Shown: positions 1 to 12,884, counted from the first letter of the stretch. The stretch: 64,000 bases of DNA from Lunularia cruciata (GCA_948567375.1 OX419759.1:32465493-32529492); one strand, 5' to 3'. The notes: generated by a model not told the origin, from the letters alone. Numbers and translations: made by a program.

Positions 1-2364
1 ATTTTAATCCATAACAAGATAGAGATAGAACACACAAATCACGTGAGAGAAGTTGTAAGATGATTAGATCAAGTTTTATTGCAAGAAGTCAAAGTATGCC
101 TTTTGGCAAAAGGAAGTTGACTTCTTTGGTCATAAGATCTCATCAAAGGGGGATCAAGATGGAAGAGGAGAAAATCAAGGCTATTAGTGATTGGCCTACT
201 CTAAAGGATACCATAGAAGTATGGGCATTTAATGGATTGGTAAGCTTTTATCAACTATTAATCCTCTATGATGCTCATATGGCCACACTATTGACCAACC
301 TCTTGGGAGAGAACTCAAGCTTTCAATGGACAACCAAGCACAAAGAAGCATTCTAGAAGCTAGAAATATAGTTTCTTTAAGACCCATTCTTCAATCATAT
401 GATCCTCAACTACCTTGTGTGGTTGATTTCAATGCTTTTAACTTTGCTACATTGCAATAGGAAGCTACATTGCATGGGAGCTACATTGCAATAGGAATAC
501 CCAGATGGATTACATCCCATTGCCTTTGTGTCTCATTGACTAAACACAATAAAAAGGAATTACTCTACTTGAGATCAAGAACAACTAGCAATGGTATATG
601 CAACCAACGTATGGAGGCATTATCTCTTGAAGAAGCAAGTGATCATGCAAACCAATCACAAAACCTTGTTGCAAACATTACATTTGGAGCACATGAAGAA
701 TCAACATCATCAATGGGAGGAACAACTATAATTTTTTGATCTCAAACTTGAGTACAAACCCGGTAGGTTCCATATCATTCCCATTACCCTATCATGATAA
801 CTTGATTTGAAATCTCTTCCTCTCATCACGGTGGCAATTACAACAACATCAATCAACTCCAAGGTCCAAATCAAGTTTAGGACCACTTTACAACAAGACC
901 ACTTCTTTCATTCAGATGGTCCAAGGTCATCTTGCTACACATGACTACAAATACAACACCTTTTCCATCAAGGAAGGCCTTCTATTCTACGAGAATTGGA
1001 TCTATGTTCCATCCAAGGGTGATTTATGACTTGTGTCTCTTCAAGAAGCCCATGATTCACCAATCATTGGTCACATGGGTGTAGACAAGACCTTGGGTAC
1101 CCTACAATGCCAATAGTGGTGGCCCAACATGGCATGAGATGTTTGAGAGTTTTTCCAATCTTGTGAGAGCTACCAATGCAACAAGGCCAACAAGCAAAAA
1201 CCAAGTGGATTCCTTCAACCACTTCCTATCCCATATGCTCGATGGGAACACATGAGCTTAGATCTCATCATATCTTTGCCCAAGACATAGCAAGGTAATA
1301 CAATAATCATGGTGTTTGTGGATAAGTTTAGTAAACAAATCCATTTGGCACCAACCTTTGATATAGTGGATGCTCTAAAATTGACCTAGATCTACTTTGA
1401 TAATATCTTCAATCATCATGAGATACCTTGTGTACTCATTTCCGATCGTGATTTTCATTTCACCAAAAAATTTTGGCAAGCACTCTTCCAAATACTTGGC
1501 ACCAAGCTTACTTTGTCCACGGCTTATCATCCTTAAACTTATGGAAAAACTTAATGTGTAGATTGCACCTTGGAGGATATACTTTGCACCTTTGTCAACA
1601 TTCACCATACCAATTGGAATGAGTTTAGGGTTTTAGGGTTGTAGGGTTGTAGTTGCTGTGTTTACCTATAATAATACCACATAGCCAAGCACTGAATTCT
1701 CTCCTCTCGTCATTGATTTTGGCCAAGATCCTTTTGTTCAAGATTCTCTTCTTGCTCCTCTTGCATCTCATGTCCCTCATACTTCTACCTTCTTGACCAT
1801 AATATCCCAATCCTTACAACAAGCAAAATCTTATCTCCTTGTTGCTCAAAATCATCAAAAACAATATTCAGACCAACATTGTTGTGATCTCACTTTTCAA
1901 CTTGGAGATAAGGTCATGCTTTCTTGTAGTAACCTACCCCTTCCACTCAAGTCCGTAAACTTGCTCCTAATTTGATAGGTCCATTTGATATCACCCAAAT
2001 CATTTCTTTTGTTACTTATCAACTTACCTTTGCCTTCTCATATGAAAATCCGCCCTATCTTTCAGATTTCCATATTGAAACCCTTTGTTTCTAATCCATC
2101 TCCTTTTCCTCTTATATCCAACCATCTCCTCTTCTTGTGCTTATTAATCATCATGAGGAGTATGAAGTTGATTGTATCCTTGCATGTTGCCATATTCAAT
2201 GTGATCGTCAACAACATATTGAGTACAAGGTCCTTTGGAAAGGATATACCCTTCATGATGTCACTTGGGAGCCTCTTTCTCAACTCCAAAATGCACAAAT
2301 GGCTATCAAGGAGTTTGAAGCTTCTATGGTGATGAGGACATCACCAACTAGCAGTGGAGGAATA
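1..2364 (+). pseudogene. Ty3/gypsy chromovirus pol, decayed 3' half
   Basis: Broken remnant of a chromovirus polyprotein, cut off by the window start. In order it shows the end of the reverse transcriptase and the start of RNase H (about 60-360), more RNase H (470-780), integrase (895-1620) and the integrase C-terminus plus a chromodomain (1793-2412). It parallels the better preserved minus-strand copy at 8.0-10.5 kb almost segment by segment; the stretch KMEEEKIKAI is one shared landmark. Many in-frame stops and frameshifts mean it cannot make a protein. A purine-rich tract (GTGGAGGAATA) lies just before the LTR at 2365, where the polypurine tract should be. It is clearly older than the copy at 7.7-13.3 kb. 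Confidence 0.85.
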
Positions 2365-2855
2365 TATAACAATATTAAGTTTATAGATAAGTTAGTCAAG
2401 ACTAAGGAATAGCAAAATAGACCAAATTAGCCAAAAATTATAAGAATATTCTAGAAGTATCTATGAAATTACTTGATACCTTCCAAATATGGATAATATG
2501 CATGCCAAGTGGCAACTTCTAGGATGAAGCTTCTTGGGAAGCTTCTCGGTAACTTAGCTTGCACACCAAGTAGATGACTTCTAGAAGGAAGCTTCTAACA
2601 AGCTTAGCTTGCATGGCAAGTAGACAACTTTTAGAAAGAAGTTTATTAGGAAGCTTCCCAGTTAGTTTGGCTTGCACTCCAAGAAAATGGCTTCTATGAA
2701 GTTTCTTGAGAAGTTTCTCAAGAGCCTTGTATGCTACTTATGAATACCAAAGCCTAAATTCATGCTAGGTATTTGATTTTCTCTCATTCAAGTATCCCAA
2801 TGTGATCTTCTACTCAAGTCTTCCATTTTCCAATTTCTCTCCTTGGTTTTTTACA
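2365..2855 (+). repeat. Decayed 3' LTR of the chromovirus fragment
   Basis: About 491 bp matching the LTR family at 7730-8092 and 12886-13307, but in the opposite orientation. The start has drifted from TGTAAC to TATAAC; the end, TTTTTTACA, keeps the terminal TTACA. It contains the family's diagnostic AAGCTTC...GAAGCTT modules and the TATA-like stretch. Stop codons of the upstream pol remnant run into it, as in the better copy. Confidence 0.8.
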
Positions 2856-5489
2856 TAAATCAATGGTGTGGCCACATGAGCCTAGTAGTGGATGAATTGT
2901 TGATAAAAACTTGCCAATCCATTAAATGACTGCACTTTTGTGGCATCCTTTGGAGTAGACCAATCAATATTGGCCTTGATTTTCTCCTCTTCTATCTTGA
3001 TCTCCTCCAATGAGACCTTATGACCTAAGAAGCTAACTTTGTTTTGCCAAAAAGCACACTTTAACTTCTTGCAATAAAACTTCCATTGAGATAGTTGTCT
3101 TATGACTTCTCACACTTGATTTTTGTGTTCTACCTTTTTCTTGCTACATATAAAAATATCATCCAAGAACATCACCACATATTGACCCAAATAACGCATC
3201 CAACACCTGATACATCTAATCCATGAAGATTGCCAAAGCATTGTTGAGCCCAAAAGGTAGAACTTTCTATTCAAAATACCCATGCGTTGTGCAAAAGGTA
3301 ATTTTTTACATATCCTCTCTATCAATAGGAATCTAACAATAGCCGCTTTGAAGATACAACTTGGAGAAATAATGTGCTCCACTCAAATGATCTAGGAGAT
3401 AATTAATTTGAGGCAAAGGATATGCATTCTTCATACTTTTTTTATTAAGGCAATTATAGTCAATACAAAATTGAATTCCTTTATCCTTCCTTGGTACAAA
3501 AGTCTTAGTGTTTTCCATGTAGATATACTATATCATATGAAATCTTTCTCCAACACCTTGGTCAATGTAATTTGAAGCTCTTCTAACTCTTTTGGTGAGA
3601 GCTTATATACTGGTCTACTCACAATTTGATTACTTGGCAAAAGCTCAATTTTGAAGAGCATACCTTGATTAGAGTGTAACCCCTTTGGTAGATCATCCAA
3701 GAACACATCTACAAATTCCTGAATTATTTAATCAACCATTTCTTGATGAGGTTTCTAGCCCTCATCAACTTCTCCTTATGCAATCCACTTGATCTACACC
3801 ACAAAAACAATAATATCTTCCTCCAAAGCTTGCTCTATGGCTACATTATTGATAAACTTCCACCTTGGAATTGACTTTTCCTAGATATCTTCCTCAAAGG
3901 TGCCAAACAACCTAATTGGTAATCCTTACCTTGGTGTTGTACTTGGATTTGTCATTAGATCAAATCAAGTTGAACCTTATGATGTTAAAGCCAAGGCAAA
4001 CCTAGAATGATATCATAGTGATATCATAGCGCTACTACAAACTTCATACACTCCAAAAACTCCTTCCCAATCTTGAATGTAACCAGATGTGAGGTACAAA
4101 ATGCAAAACCCTTTCTACCATCCACTAGTTTAAATCTTCTCCCAAATATTGGCTTGATAGGATACGTAATTCTTTACTAGTTTTATGGATCTGCAATTCT
4201 TTGAACTCCCATAATCAACCAAAATCCTACAACCAAAATCCTACAACCACAATCAAATATCATACCTTGCAAGTGAAGCAAACTTGCATAGGTCAACCCT
4301 TCCATCCCATTGGAACTAATTAGGTTCCTAGTAGGTGGCTTGATATCTCATACTAGGATTCTTCATTTCTCTTATCATTATGCTCCACGAACTGAGTTTG
4401 TCTATTCTTGAGTGGATATTCAACAATATGATGTCCAGTTTGGTGATGTCCACCATTTTGTCATGGTCTCTCCTCTTTTGTAGTTCCAAATGGTCTTTGT
4501 CAAACAACATCAATCTCTATTGGTGTCGGCTCCTCCACTGATGTGTAGTGTGTTGGTAGGTTTTGTGAAGGTCAAGGTCAAGACCAAGTTGTGGCAACCA
4601 AGGAATAAAAGCACTCGGCCAGCTATATGGTTCCTTCCAATTGTTTGGGCTCCCACATGGTCACTTCCAATTTGGTGCATGACTTCAAACCCCTCACCAA
4701 TCAGTTCAAAGTTTCACCTTTTAGTGTCTTTGTAATTTGCATTATAGTGTTCTAGAATTGTGTGATTTAGTTTCTCATAGAACCAATTTGCTTCAATTTT
4801 ACCAATCTATATTGTATGGCTTGTCCAACATTTACAACTTGGAATCTCTCAATTATTATGCTCTTGAATTCTTCTAATGTCAACCTTAGTATAACAAATT
4901 TCCATTCAACTTGCTCCACTTAAATTTGCCACCATCTTTTTGCCACTCCATCCAATTTTCTTGGAACCAATAGAATCTACCTCTAATCATCTTGAAGATT
5001 TATAGCTTCAGAATAATAATTGCAATCAAACACAAAATTCTCCATGGTACTTAAGAGATTCTTTCCCTTGAATGCCTTGGGTTGGAAATTGGATTTTCTC
5101 TTCTCCTTCTTAAAATAGTGCTCTTGCTACATGCTTCTATCATTGAGGTCTCTTTCTTCCAACAATCCAATAAGATGCTTGATTTATTATTACAAAGCCA
5201 TGATAGCTTTGAGCATTGCCTCTATAGTTATAAATTTATCAAACTACTTATAATTATCTAAGTTAACACATAGATGCAACACATACACCACTCTTTGTAA
5301 GTTACAATCAAAAGTATCTATGATTCATTGGACAAGGAGATCATATTCAAAAAATTCTACACAAAGCATGAAATGATGAACTATGTGACATGAATTTTTG
5401 GCAGTATATGGATACAAAAATCTAATGGTTTGTAGAAAATGAATGGTGGTCCATAAATTCTATCCATCCCATTCTTGCTCTAATTCCAA
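2856..5489 (-). pseudogene. Inverted chromovirus fragment: gag, protease, RT
   Basis: Minus-strand copy of the same chromovirus family, cut off inside the reverse transcriptase at its left end and running rightward back through protease and gag to a decayed primer-binding site (about 5474-5488, TTGGAATTAGAGCAAG read on the minus strand). Short open pieces cover RT motifs (3110-3518) and the protease/gag region (about 3900-5100). The left end corresponds to about position 10121 of the intact-length copy. It abuts the last base of the plus-oriented LTR at 2855, so two oppositely oriented partial elements meet there. Many stops; not functional. Confidence 0.78.
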
Positions 5490-5750
5490 TATAAAAGACC
5501 AAGGAGAGAAATAAGAGGATGGAAGATTGGAGTGGAAGATCACACTCGGACTCTCAAATGAGGGAAAATTTAGATGCCTTGCATGAACTTTGATTTTGGT
5601 ATTTATGAGAACATACAAGGCTCTTCAAAAACTTTTAAGGAAGTTTCCAAGAAGCCACCTTCTAAGAGTGCAAGCTAAGCTAGCCAATAAACTTCCCAAG
5701 AAGCTTCCTTCTAGAAGCTACCTACTTGGTGTGCAAGGTAAGCTAGTCTG
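5490..5750 (-). repeat. Truncated chromovirus LTR
   Basis: Starts TATAAAAGACC (drifted from TGTAAAAGACC) directly after the decayed primer-binding site. It follows the family LTR through its AAGCTTCC...TTCTAGAAGC modules, then similarity fades near 5745. A further 60-bp scrap of the same LTR module is visible at about 6432-6490. Confidence 0.7.
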
Positions 5751-6638
5751 TGAGCCGGCTTATCTCTCACTTAGGATGAACCTCTGATGGCTATTATGGT
5801 AACGCACCATGGACTAAGAAGGCAAAGAACCCCAACTCCATCATACTTCTCCAAGGCTAACACTCCAAGACTCAAGACATTGCTCAATAGAGAACTCAAT
5901 GAGAAAGAGATAGTTGCAAAATGAAAGGATGATGAGTACCTCATCACCCCTAGTTGTGAAATAGTTATGCACCAAAGTCACTAATTATTGGAGCAATTCA
6001 ATTTACTAGGCTAAAAGTCAAATAAGTCAAAAATCTAAAGGAATATCCATACTCATGAGAATATTCTCCTAAGCATGAGGTCTTATCTTGACCCAACCAC
6101 TAAATCAAGTATTCCTTCACATGGGCTATCCTTAGAATATAGAAGAATTCAAAACAAAAAAAGCTTGTAGGTCCAAGAGTTCTCAATTCTTTCCTCAAAG
6201 CCAAACACCTAAGAATAATACCAAATGAACACACTAGAATCCAAAATAATGGTGCTCTTCTTTTCAACTTCCTCTAAATTAAGGTCCCCTTATCTTAGCT
6301 ATGACTAACTTTAGCTAATCATGACTAATGTAAAACCATCCTTTATCTTTGTATAAATAATATCTCTCAAGTACTTATAATACCAAACTAAATATCAAAA
6401 TAGCTCATATATACACAAATGGGTCTTACAAATCAAGAAGATTCCCAAGAAGTTTCCTTTTAAAAGCCACCTACTTGGTGTACATGCTACCCAATATTTT
6501 GAAAATACCACAAAGCACTCAAATTTTGACAGTTTTATTGAGAGATAGTCCACCAAAAATGGTTGGAGAATGTGCAATTACAGTGACCTACTTGAAAGGC
6601 GGTTTTGAAAGCAATGATATTAAACTATGTTGACCCAA
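5751..6638. other. No gene seen; repeat scraps
   Basis: No coding region is recognisable. A short LTR-module scrap sits near 6432-6490. The last 80 bases resemble the left part of the coiled-coil element copy at about 30120-30215. Confidence 0.5.
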
Positions 6639-7367
6639 TGTAATACTCCGAGGACATGAGAAGAGAGAAAACACAGATTTCACACTCAAATATTTGATGC
6701 TCCAAAGGAGCACCTTCTCTTTATTATATAGACAAAGAGGATCTCCTCCAAGGAAGCTCCGCCATAGGATTAGGCACACAGATAGGTGACATGTCAATAA
6801 GATCCACCCTTGGATTACTTACTTGGATGGGTGACATGTTGGTCTAGGTCCTATCTTGTTTGTCAAACAAGCTTTGACCGGAGGGAATCTTTTAGGGAAT
6901 CTTCCTGTAGGAGTTTCAGAATCACATAAGGTATAGTTGGAAAGCTCTCGACAAGACAAACCAAGGAGGAGGGAAGGCAAACCTTTCCTCCATCAAAGAC
7001 GGGTTTCACACAATTTCAAGGCCTAATTCATCCGTTTAGGCCTCCGAAATTGCCTTCAAAGATTTCAGGCATATTTTGTTCCTACTCTATTAGTAGAAGT
7101 CCCCTTTTGGTGATATCTCTTTCTGATCTGTTTAGTCCATGATGTGTAACATCCTTCCAGATGTTACCAAACCAATTCTCACCTTTAAATCATATGTCTA
7201 GCTATTGGTTCTAAGGTTCTCAAGTCTATTTTGGTTTCTGCCCTATTAGTAGAAGTACTCTTTTGGTGATACTTCTATCTAATCTATTTTGACCATCATG
7301 TATAACATCATTCTAGATGTTATCAAACAAAATTTCACATCAAGATCATATGGCTCTTGGTATTACA
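6639..7367. mobile_element. Solo LTR, family 2 (729 bp)
   Basis: Begins TGTAATAC and ends GTATTACA, a perfect 8-bp terminal inverted repeat with TG...CA ends. It is flanked by the direct repeat CCCAA at 6634-6638 and 7368-7372, a 5-bp target-site duplication. No internal domain is attached, so it is a solo LTR left by LTR-LTR recombination. It interrupts the coiled-coil family C element, whose sequence resumes at 7373. A second, more diverged copy lies at about 22680-23700. Internal direct repeats (two versions of a CTATTAGTAGAAGT block) are visible in its right half. Confidence 0.85.
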
Positions 7368-7372
7368 CCCAA

Positions 7373-7724
7373 GAGAACAACTTATATCAACAACAATTCA
7401 TCAATCTTCTTTCAGTATATGTATCAAGGAGAGCCAATTGATTGGGAAAATATGTTCTACTTGTAAGCAAGGAGTATGCTCAAGGAATTCAAACAAGATA
7501 GTGGAGGAACTTATCTTGCGTCCTTTACCATACACTTCTGTATGGGTTTAGACTTACTTACAAAGGAAGAGAGGAAGAAATTCCCATGTCATTTCCACTC
7601 AATTGAGTACTTCACCTTGCAATCCCAAAGAAAGGCAATCACTAAGGAATATCGGGATGTAGATGCAAAGTATGCCTCAACTGAACACTTCATGCCAATG
7701 GATAAAGAAAAGATCACAACCACC
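7373..7724 (+). pseudogene. Family C coiled-coil element, left fragment
   Basis: Encodes a stretch (7476-7724) closely similar to that at about 30337-30639: both read L-(K/R)-E-F-K-(Q/E)-D-x-G, a hydrophobic IIHF-type helix, then KEE-K-F and a His-rich SHFH-type patch. I do not recognise the family. It is bounded on the left by the solo LTR and on the right by the chromovirus inserted at the ACCAC site; the sequence continues at 13313. The open frame that runs on into the LTR is an artefact of that insertion. Confidence 0.65.
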
Positions 7725-7729
7725 ACCAC

Positions 7730-8092
7730 TGTAAAAGACCGAATCCGAGGAGAGAAATAGGAGAATGGAAGCTCACATTGGGACACTTGAATGAGGGAAA
7801 ACTCTCAATGCCTAGCATGAGCTTCGGCCTTGGTATTTATAGGTAGCATACAAGACCCTTGAAGCTTCTCAAGAAGCTTCCTTGAGCCGCTTTCTTGGAG
7901 TGCAAGCCAAGTTAACTAGGAAGCTTCTCAAGAAGCTTCCTTCTAGAAGCTACCTGCTTAGGGCGCAAGTTAACTAGTTGCAAAGCTTCCCAAGAAGCTT
8001 CTTAGATGCTTCTAGGATATTCTAGGCTATTTTGTCTTATTCTCTACTTCGTAAGCCCGACTAACTTCATCACTAAACTCCATATTGTTACA
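7730..8092 (-). repeat. 3' LTR of the chromovirus
   Basis: 363 bp, TGTAA...TTACA. It lacks one 59-bp module present in the partner LTR; the missing piece lies between two copies of a CTTCCTTCTAGAAGCT block, which points to deletion by slippage or recombination. The pol frame runs into it and stops at 8027. Confidence 0.93.
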
Positions 8093-9529
8093 TATTCCTC
8101 CGCCGCTAGTTGGTGACGTCCTCGTCGCCAGTGAAGCTTCGAATTCCTTGATGGCCATTTGTGCATTCTGGAGGTGAGAAAGAGGTTCCCATGTGGCATC
8201 ATGAAGGGGATACCCTTTCCAAAGGACCTTGTACTCCGTATGTTGGCGACGGCCTCGTTGAATATGGCAACGCGCAAGGATACGATCAACTTTGTACTCC
8301 TCATGATCATTGATAGGGACAGGAAGAGGGGGAGGTTGGGCTTGAGAGGAAAAGGAAGAAGGGTTAGGAGCAAAGGGTTTCAACTTGGAAACATGAAAAA
8401 CAAAATGGATACGCATGTGACAAGGTAAGGCAAGACGATAAGCAACAGGAGAGATAATGTGGGTGATATCAAAGGGTCCTATCCAATTAGGAGCAAGTTT
8501 ACGAACTTGGGTATCAAGTGGGAGAGGGATGTTACTAGAGGATAGCATGACTTTATCACCAACTTCAAAGGTGAGATCACGACGATGACGGTCTGCATAT
8601 TGTTTTTGGCGATTCTGAGCAACAAGGAGGTGAGATTTGGCTTGTTGGAAAGATTGGGATATAGTGGTCAAGAATGTAGAAGTATGAGGAACCTGAGAGG
8701 GAGGGGGAGCAAGAAGAGATTCTGGAACAAGCGGATCTTGGCCAAAATTGAGAAAGAAGGGAGAAAATCCAGTGCTTGCCTGTTTGGAATTGTTGTAGGC
8801 AAATTCTGCAGCTGCAAGACATTCATCTCAATTGGTATGGTGGACATTGACAAAGGCCCGCAACATATCCTCCAATGTACGATTGGCGCGTTCGGTTTGT
8901 CCATCAGTTTGAGGATGATAGGTTGTGGACAAAGCAAGCTTGGTGCCGAGTATCTTGAAGAGTGCTTGCCAAAACTTCCCGGTAAATCAAGGATCACGGT
9001 CGGAGATGAGTACACGTGGCATCCCATGATGCTTGAAGACATTGTTGAAGTAGATTTGTGCTAAGGTTGGAGCATCCACGGTATCACAGGTTGGTGCCAA
9101 GTGGATTTGCTTACTAAGCCTATCTACAAACACCACAATTGCGGTGTGTCCTTGTTTTGTCTTTGGCAAGGATGTGATGAGATCCAAGCTCACATGCTCC
9201 CAACAAGCGGATGGAATGGCGAGTGGTTGAAGAAGTCCACTCGGCTTCTGGTTGCTGGCCTTGTTCCGTTGGCAACTCTCACATGATCGGACAAAGTCTC
9301 GAACATCTTGTGTCATGTTGGGCCACCACCATTGGCATTGGAGGGTACCCAAGGTCTTGTCCACTCCCATGTGACCAGCTATTGGTAAATCATGGGCTTC
9401 TTGAAGGCGCACAAGTCGAAGATCACCTTTGGCTGGAACATAGATCTGGTCTTTATGGAATAAAAGGCCTTCCTTGAAGGAGAAGGTGTTGTACTCCTTG
9501 TCGCGTGCTGTCAGATGACCGTGTACCAT
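8027..9529 (-). pseudogene. Integrase and chromodomain of chromovirus
   Basis: Read on the minus strand from 9529. First comes an HHCC zinc-binding domain (H...H then CESCQRNKA), then the catalytic core with FVDRLSK and VLISDRDP around its two aspartates. The core's glutamate segment follows in the same frame beyond a stop near 8985. A second stop near 8822 interrupts the end of the core. The frame then stays open from 8671 to 8027 with the GPY/F-type motif NWIGPFDI and a chromodomain ending in YKVLWKGYP...TWEPL. Chromodomains of this group direct integration towards particular chromatin. The two stops make it inactive as it stands. Confidence 0.9.
8093..8106 (-). other. Polypurine tract
   Basis: Read on the minus strand, the bases just before the 3' LTR are GCGGCGGAGGAATA, the expected primer site for plus-strand DNA synthesis. 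Confidence 0.75.
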
Positions 9530-9640
9530 TTGGAAGAAGGGATCTTGCTATAGAGCTAACCGAAACTCGTTATGAATCTTGGGATCAATTGACACCGTCG
9601 TGATTGTTACCGTGATGAGAGGAAGAGACTTCAAATCAGG

Positions 9641-10965
9641 TCATCGTGATAGAGCATCAGGGATGACATGGAACCAACCTGGTTTGTACTCAAGTTTGAT
9701 GTCGAACAATTGGAGTTGCTCTTCCCATCGATGATGTCGACTCTTCATGTGCTCTAGGTGTAAGGTCTGCAACAATGGCTTGTGATCAGTTCGCATGATC
9801 ACCTGTTTCCCCAAGAGATAATGCCTCCATACCTTGGTGGCATATACCATTGCAAGTGTTCTCGATCTCGAGTAGAGTAATTTCTTTCAGCTGTATTTAG
9901 TCGGCGAGACACAAAGGCAATAGGATGTAGTCCATTTGGAAACTCTTGTTGCAACACAGCTCCAATTGCAAAGTTAGAAGTATCAAAATCAACCACACAA
10001 GGTAGTTGAGGATCACATGGTTGAAGAATGGGTCTTGAAGACACCATATGCTTTAACTTCTTGAATGCTTCTTCATGCTTGGTGGTCCATTGGAAGCTCG
10101 AGTTCTTTCCCAAGAGGTCAGTCAATGGTGCAGCCACGTGAGCATAATAGTGGATGAACCGTCGGTAAAAACTGGCCAATCCATTGAATGCTCGTACTTC
10201 GGTAGCATCCTTTGGGGTAGGCCAATTAGTAATGGCCTTGATCTTCTCTTCTTCCATCTTGATCCCCTCTGATGAGATCTTATGACCCAAGAAGGTAACC
10301 TCCTTCTGCCAAAAAGCGCACTTTGACTTCTTGCAATAAAATTTCCTCTGTCGTAGTCGTCCTAGGACGTCCCGTACATGATTCCTGTGTTTTGCCTCTG
10401 TCATACTATAGATTAAGATATCATCTAAGAACACTACCACGGACTGATCCAATAGTCACTCCAATACCCGATGCATCTGATCCATGAAGACTGTTGGAGC
10501 ATTAGTGAGTCCAAAAGGTAGAACTCTCCACTCAAAATGTCCATACTTTGTGCGAAAGGTAGTCTTTTGCACGTCCTCTCCTTCAATAGGAATTTGCCAA
10601 TAGCCGCTATGAAGATCTAGCTTGGAAAAGCGTGCTCCACTTAATTGATCAAGCAAGTCATCGATTCGAGGCAAGGGATATGCATTCTTCACGGTTTGCT
10701 TATTGAGCCCACGGTAATCAATATAGAAACAAAGTCCTCCATCCTTCTTTGGAACAAATAGTACCGGTGCTCCCCAAAGAGAGGTACTATGTTGTATGAA
10801 ATCCTTCTCCAACAACTCTATAAGTGTTGTTTGCAACTCCTCCAACTTTTTTGGTGAGAGCCGATAGATTGGTCTACTCACTGGAGTACTCCTTGGCAAT
10901 AACTCGATCTTGAAGGGCATACCTCGATCAGAGGGTAATCCCTTTGGCAGATCATCCGGAAACAC
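9641..10965 (-). pseudogene. Reverse transcriptase and RNase H of chromovirus
   Basis: The minus-strand frame from 10965 shows the conserved gypsy RT order: the SPKK-LEEL region, [35 protein letters not shown] (catalytic aspartate of motif A), [14 protein letters not shown], then FLDDILIYS (the two aspartates of motif C). The RNase H segment follows (VDFDTSNFAIGAVLQQ, then RTDHKPLL and PDALSR). A single stop at about 10453-10455 splits the RT between motifs B and C. A frameshift near 9860 moves RNase H into the next frame. Polymerises cDNA and removes the RNA strand in intact relatives; broken here. Confidence 0.92.
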
Positions 10966-11142
10966 ATCTGCAAACTCCTAAACTATCCGATCAACCGTTG
11001 CTTGATGTGGCACTTGGCCCTCCTCAGATTGTTCTTGTGCAATTGGCTTGATCCACACCGCGAATACAGACTTATCTTCCTCCAAAGCTTGCTCTATGGC
11101 TGCTTCATTAACAAACTTCCCTTCTAGAGACTCATCTCTCTT

Positions 11143-11688
11143 TCAAGCTTGCTCCATGGTTGCCTTCCTGGCAAACTTCCCATCTTGGGACTCATCTCCC
11201 TTCCAGATTTGCTCTATGGCTACCTTCTTGACAAACTTCCCATCTTGGGACTGACTATTCTTAGGTGTCTTACTCAAAGGTGCCAGACAACCTAATCGGA
11301 AATTCCTACCTTGGTGTTGTACTTGAATTTGGTGTTGGGTCCAATCAAATTGAACCTTATGACATTCAAGCCAAGGTAGACCCAGAATGATATCATAGTG
11401 TAGAGGTGCCACTACAAACCTCATACATTCCAAATACTCCTTCCCAATCTTGAAGGTAATAGGATGCAAGGTGCGGAATGCAGAACCCTTTCTACCATCT
11501 GCCATCATCAAACTACTTCCAATCACTGGCTTGATAGGAATACCCAATTCCTTTGCTACTTGCATAGACATGCAATTCTCTGAACTTCCAGAATCAACCA
11601 AAATTCTACAACCCCGATTAGATATCATACCTTGCAAGTGAAGTAGACTTGCATAGGTCGAGCCTTCAATCCCATTGGAACTAATCAA
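11143..11688 (-). pseudogene. Retroviral-type aspartic protease of chromovirus
   Basis: Contains the aspartic protease active site ILVDSGSSENC about 30 residues in, followed by hydrophobic strands typical of gypsy proteases (ILGLPWLECH near the end). It shares its reading frame with the RT at 10965 and lies between gag and RT. In intact elements it cleaves the Gag-Pol polyprotein. Confidence 0.85.
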
Positions 11689-11739
11689 GCTCCCAGTAGG
11701 CGGCTCAAAATCTCCTATTGGGATTCCTTGTTTCCCTGA

Positions 11740-12613
11740 TCATTCCGCTCCACAACCTCCACTTGGGCAACTTGTCCAGGTCGTCCATTCTTGAGTGGAC
11801 ATTCAGCAATGCGATGCCCAACTAGCGACAATAAAAACAACCTCCATTTGGTCGTAATCTTTCTCTATCTACTGTGCCAAGTGGTCTTCGTTGGATAGCA
11901 TCAATCTCCATTGGTACCGGTTCTTCCACTCGTGGTACTGGTGGGTTTTGTGTAGGTCGAGATCGAGACTAAGTTGTCACAACTAAGGAATCAAAACGCT
12001 CTGCCAATTGCATGGCTTCTTCTACATTCTATGGCTCTCGCATGGTCACCTCCAATCTGGTTCGTGACTTCAATCCTTGTACAAATTGATCCAAAACTTC
12101 ACCTTCTTGGATATCTGGAATTTGCATGATGATATTCTGAAATTGTGTGATGTAGCTTCTCACTGAGCCAATCTGCCTCAACTCCACCAATTTATCTCAT
12201 GCAGCTCAGGTGGCATTTATAGTCTAAAATCAACAAAGTATTGCATCCTTGAATTCTGCGCATGTAAAAATTGGTGTAACCATTTGTCGTTCAGCTCTTT
12301 CTACTCGGAATTGCCACCAAAGTTTTGCCACTCCATCCAACTGGCTAGAAGCCAAGAGAATTTGTTTCCGCTCGTCTTGAAGATTGGTGGCTTCAAAGTA
12401 ACGTTCACAGTCAAACACAAAATTCTCCACTATGCCTAGAAGATTCTTGCCTTCAAACACCTTGGGTTTTGCAAATCGAATGCGATCTTCTCCATCTCGA
12501 ACTGGCGCTCTGTCTATCTGTTCTCGTCGTTGCTGGTCTTGTTCATCTAACAATCGAGTAAGATGCTCGATTTGTTGTTGCATTGCAAGGATAACATCCG
12601 GTATTGCCGCCAT
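11740..12613 (-). pseudogene. Gag of chromovirus, broken
   Basis: The open piece from 12613 to 12230 starts with Met and shows the capsid-like stretch found in plant gypsy Gag (VFEGKN, FDCERYFEA, LDGVAKLWW). Stops then interrupt the frame. A CCHC-like knuckle starting GGCFYCR lies near 11830-11850 but is followed at once by a stop. It directly precedes the protease. Confidence 0.82.
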
Positions 12614-12870
12614 CGCTACTACTCTATTCCACTACCCTCAATTTATCTAGTTGATTAACACATAGATACAACACGTCCACCGTTCTCTATAAGTTACAAC
12701 TGGAAGTATCAAGGGTTCCTCTGACACGGTGATCATATGTAGAAAATCCTGCCCAAAACGTGAGGTGATGAATTGTGTGAAACAATGCTTTGGTAATATC
12801 TCGACATGAAAGTCCCAATGGTTTGGTGGAAGTGGATTTGGTGGTCCATAAATTCCATCCATCCCATTCC

Positions 12871-12884
12871 TGCTCTGATACCAA
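12871..12884 (-). other. Primer-binding site (initiator Met-tRNA)
   Basis: Read on the minus strand, the bases one position inside the 5' LTR are TGGTATCAGAGCAG, the standard plant match to the 3' end of initiator Met-tRNA. Confidence 0.9.
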
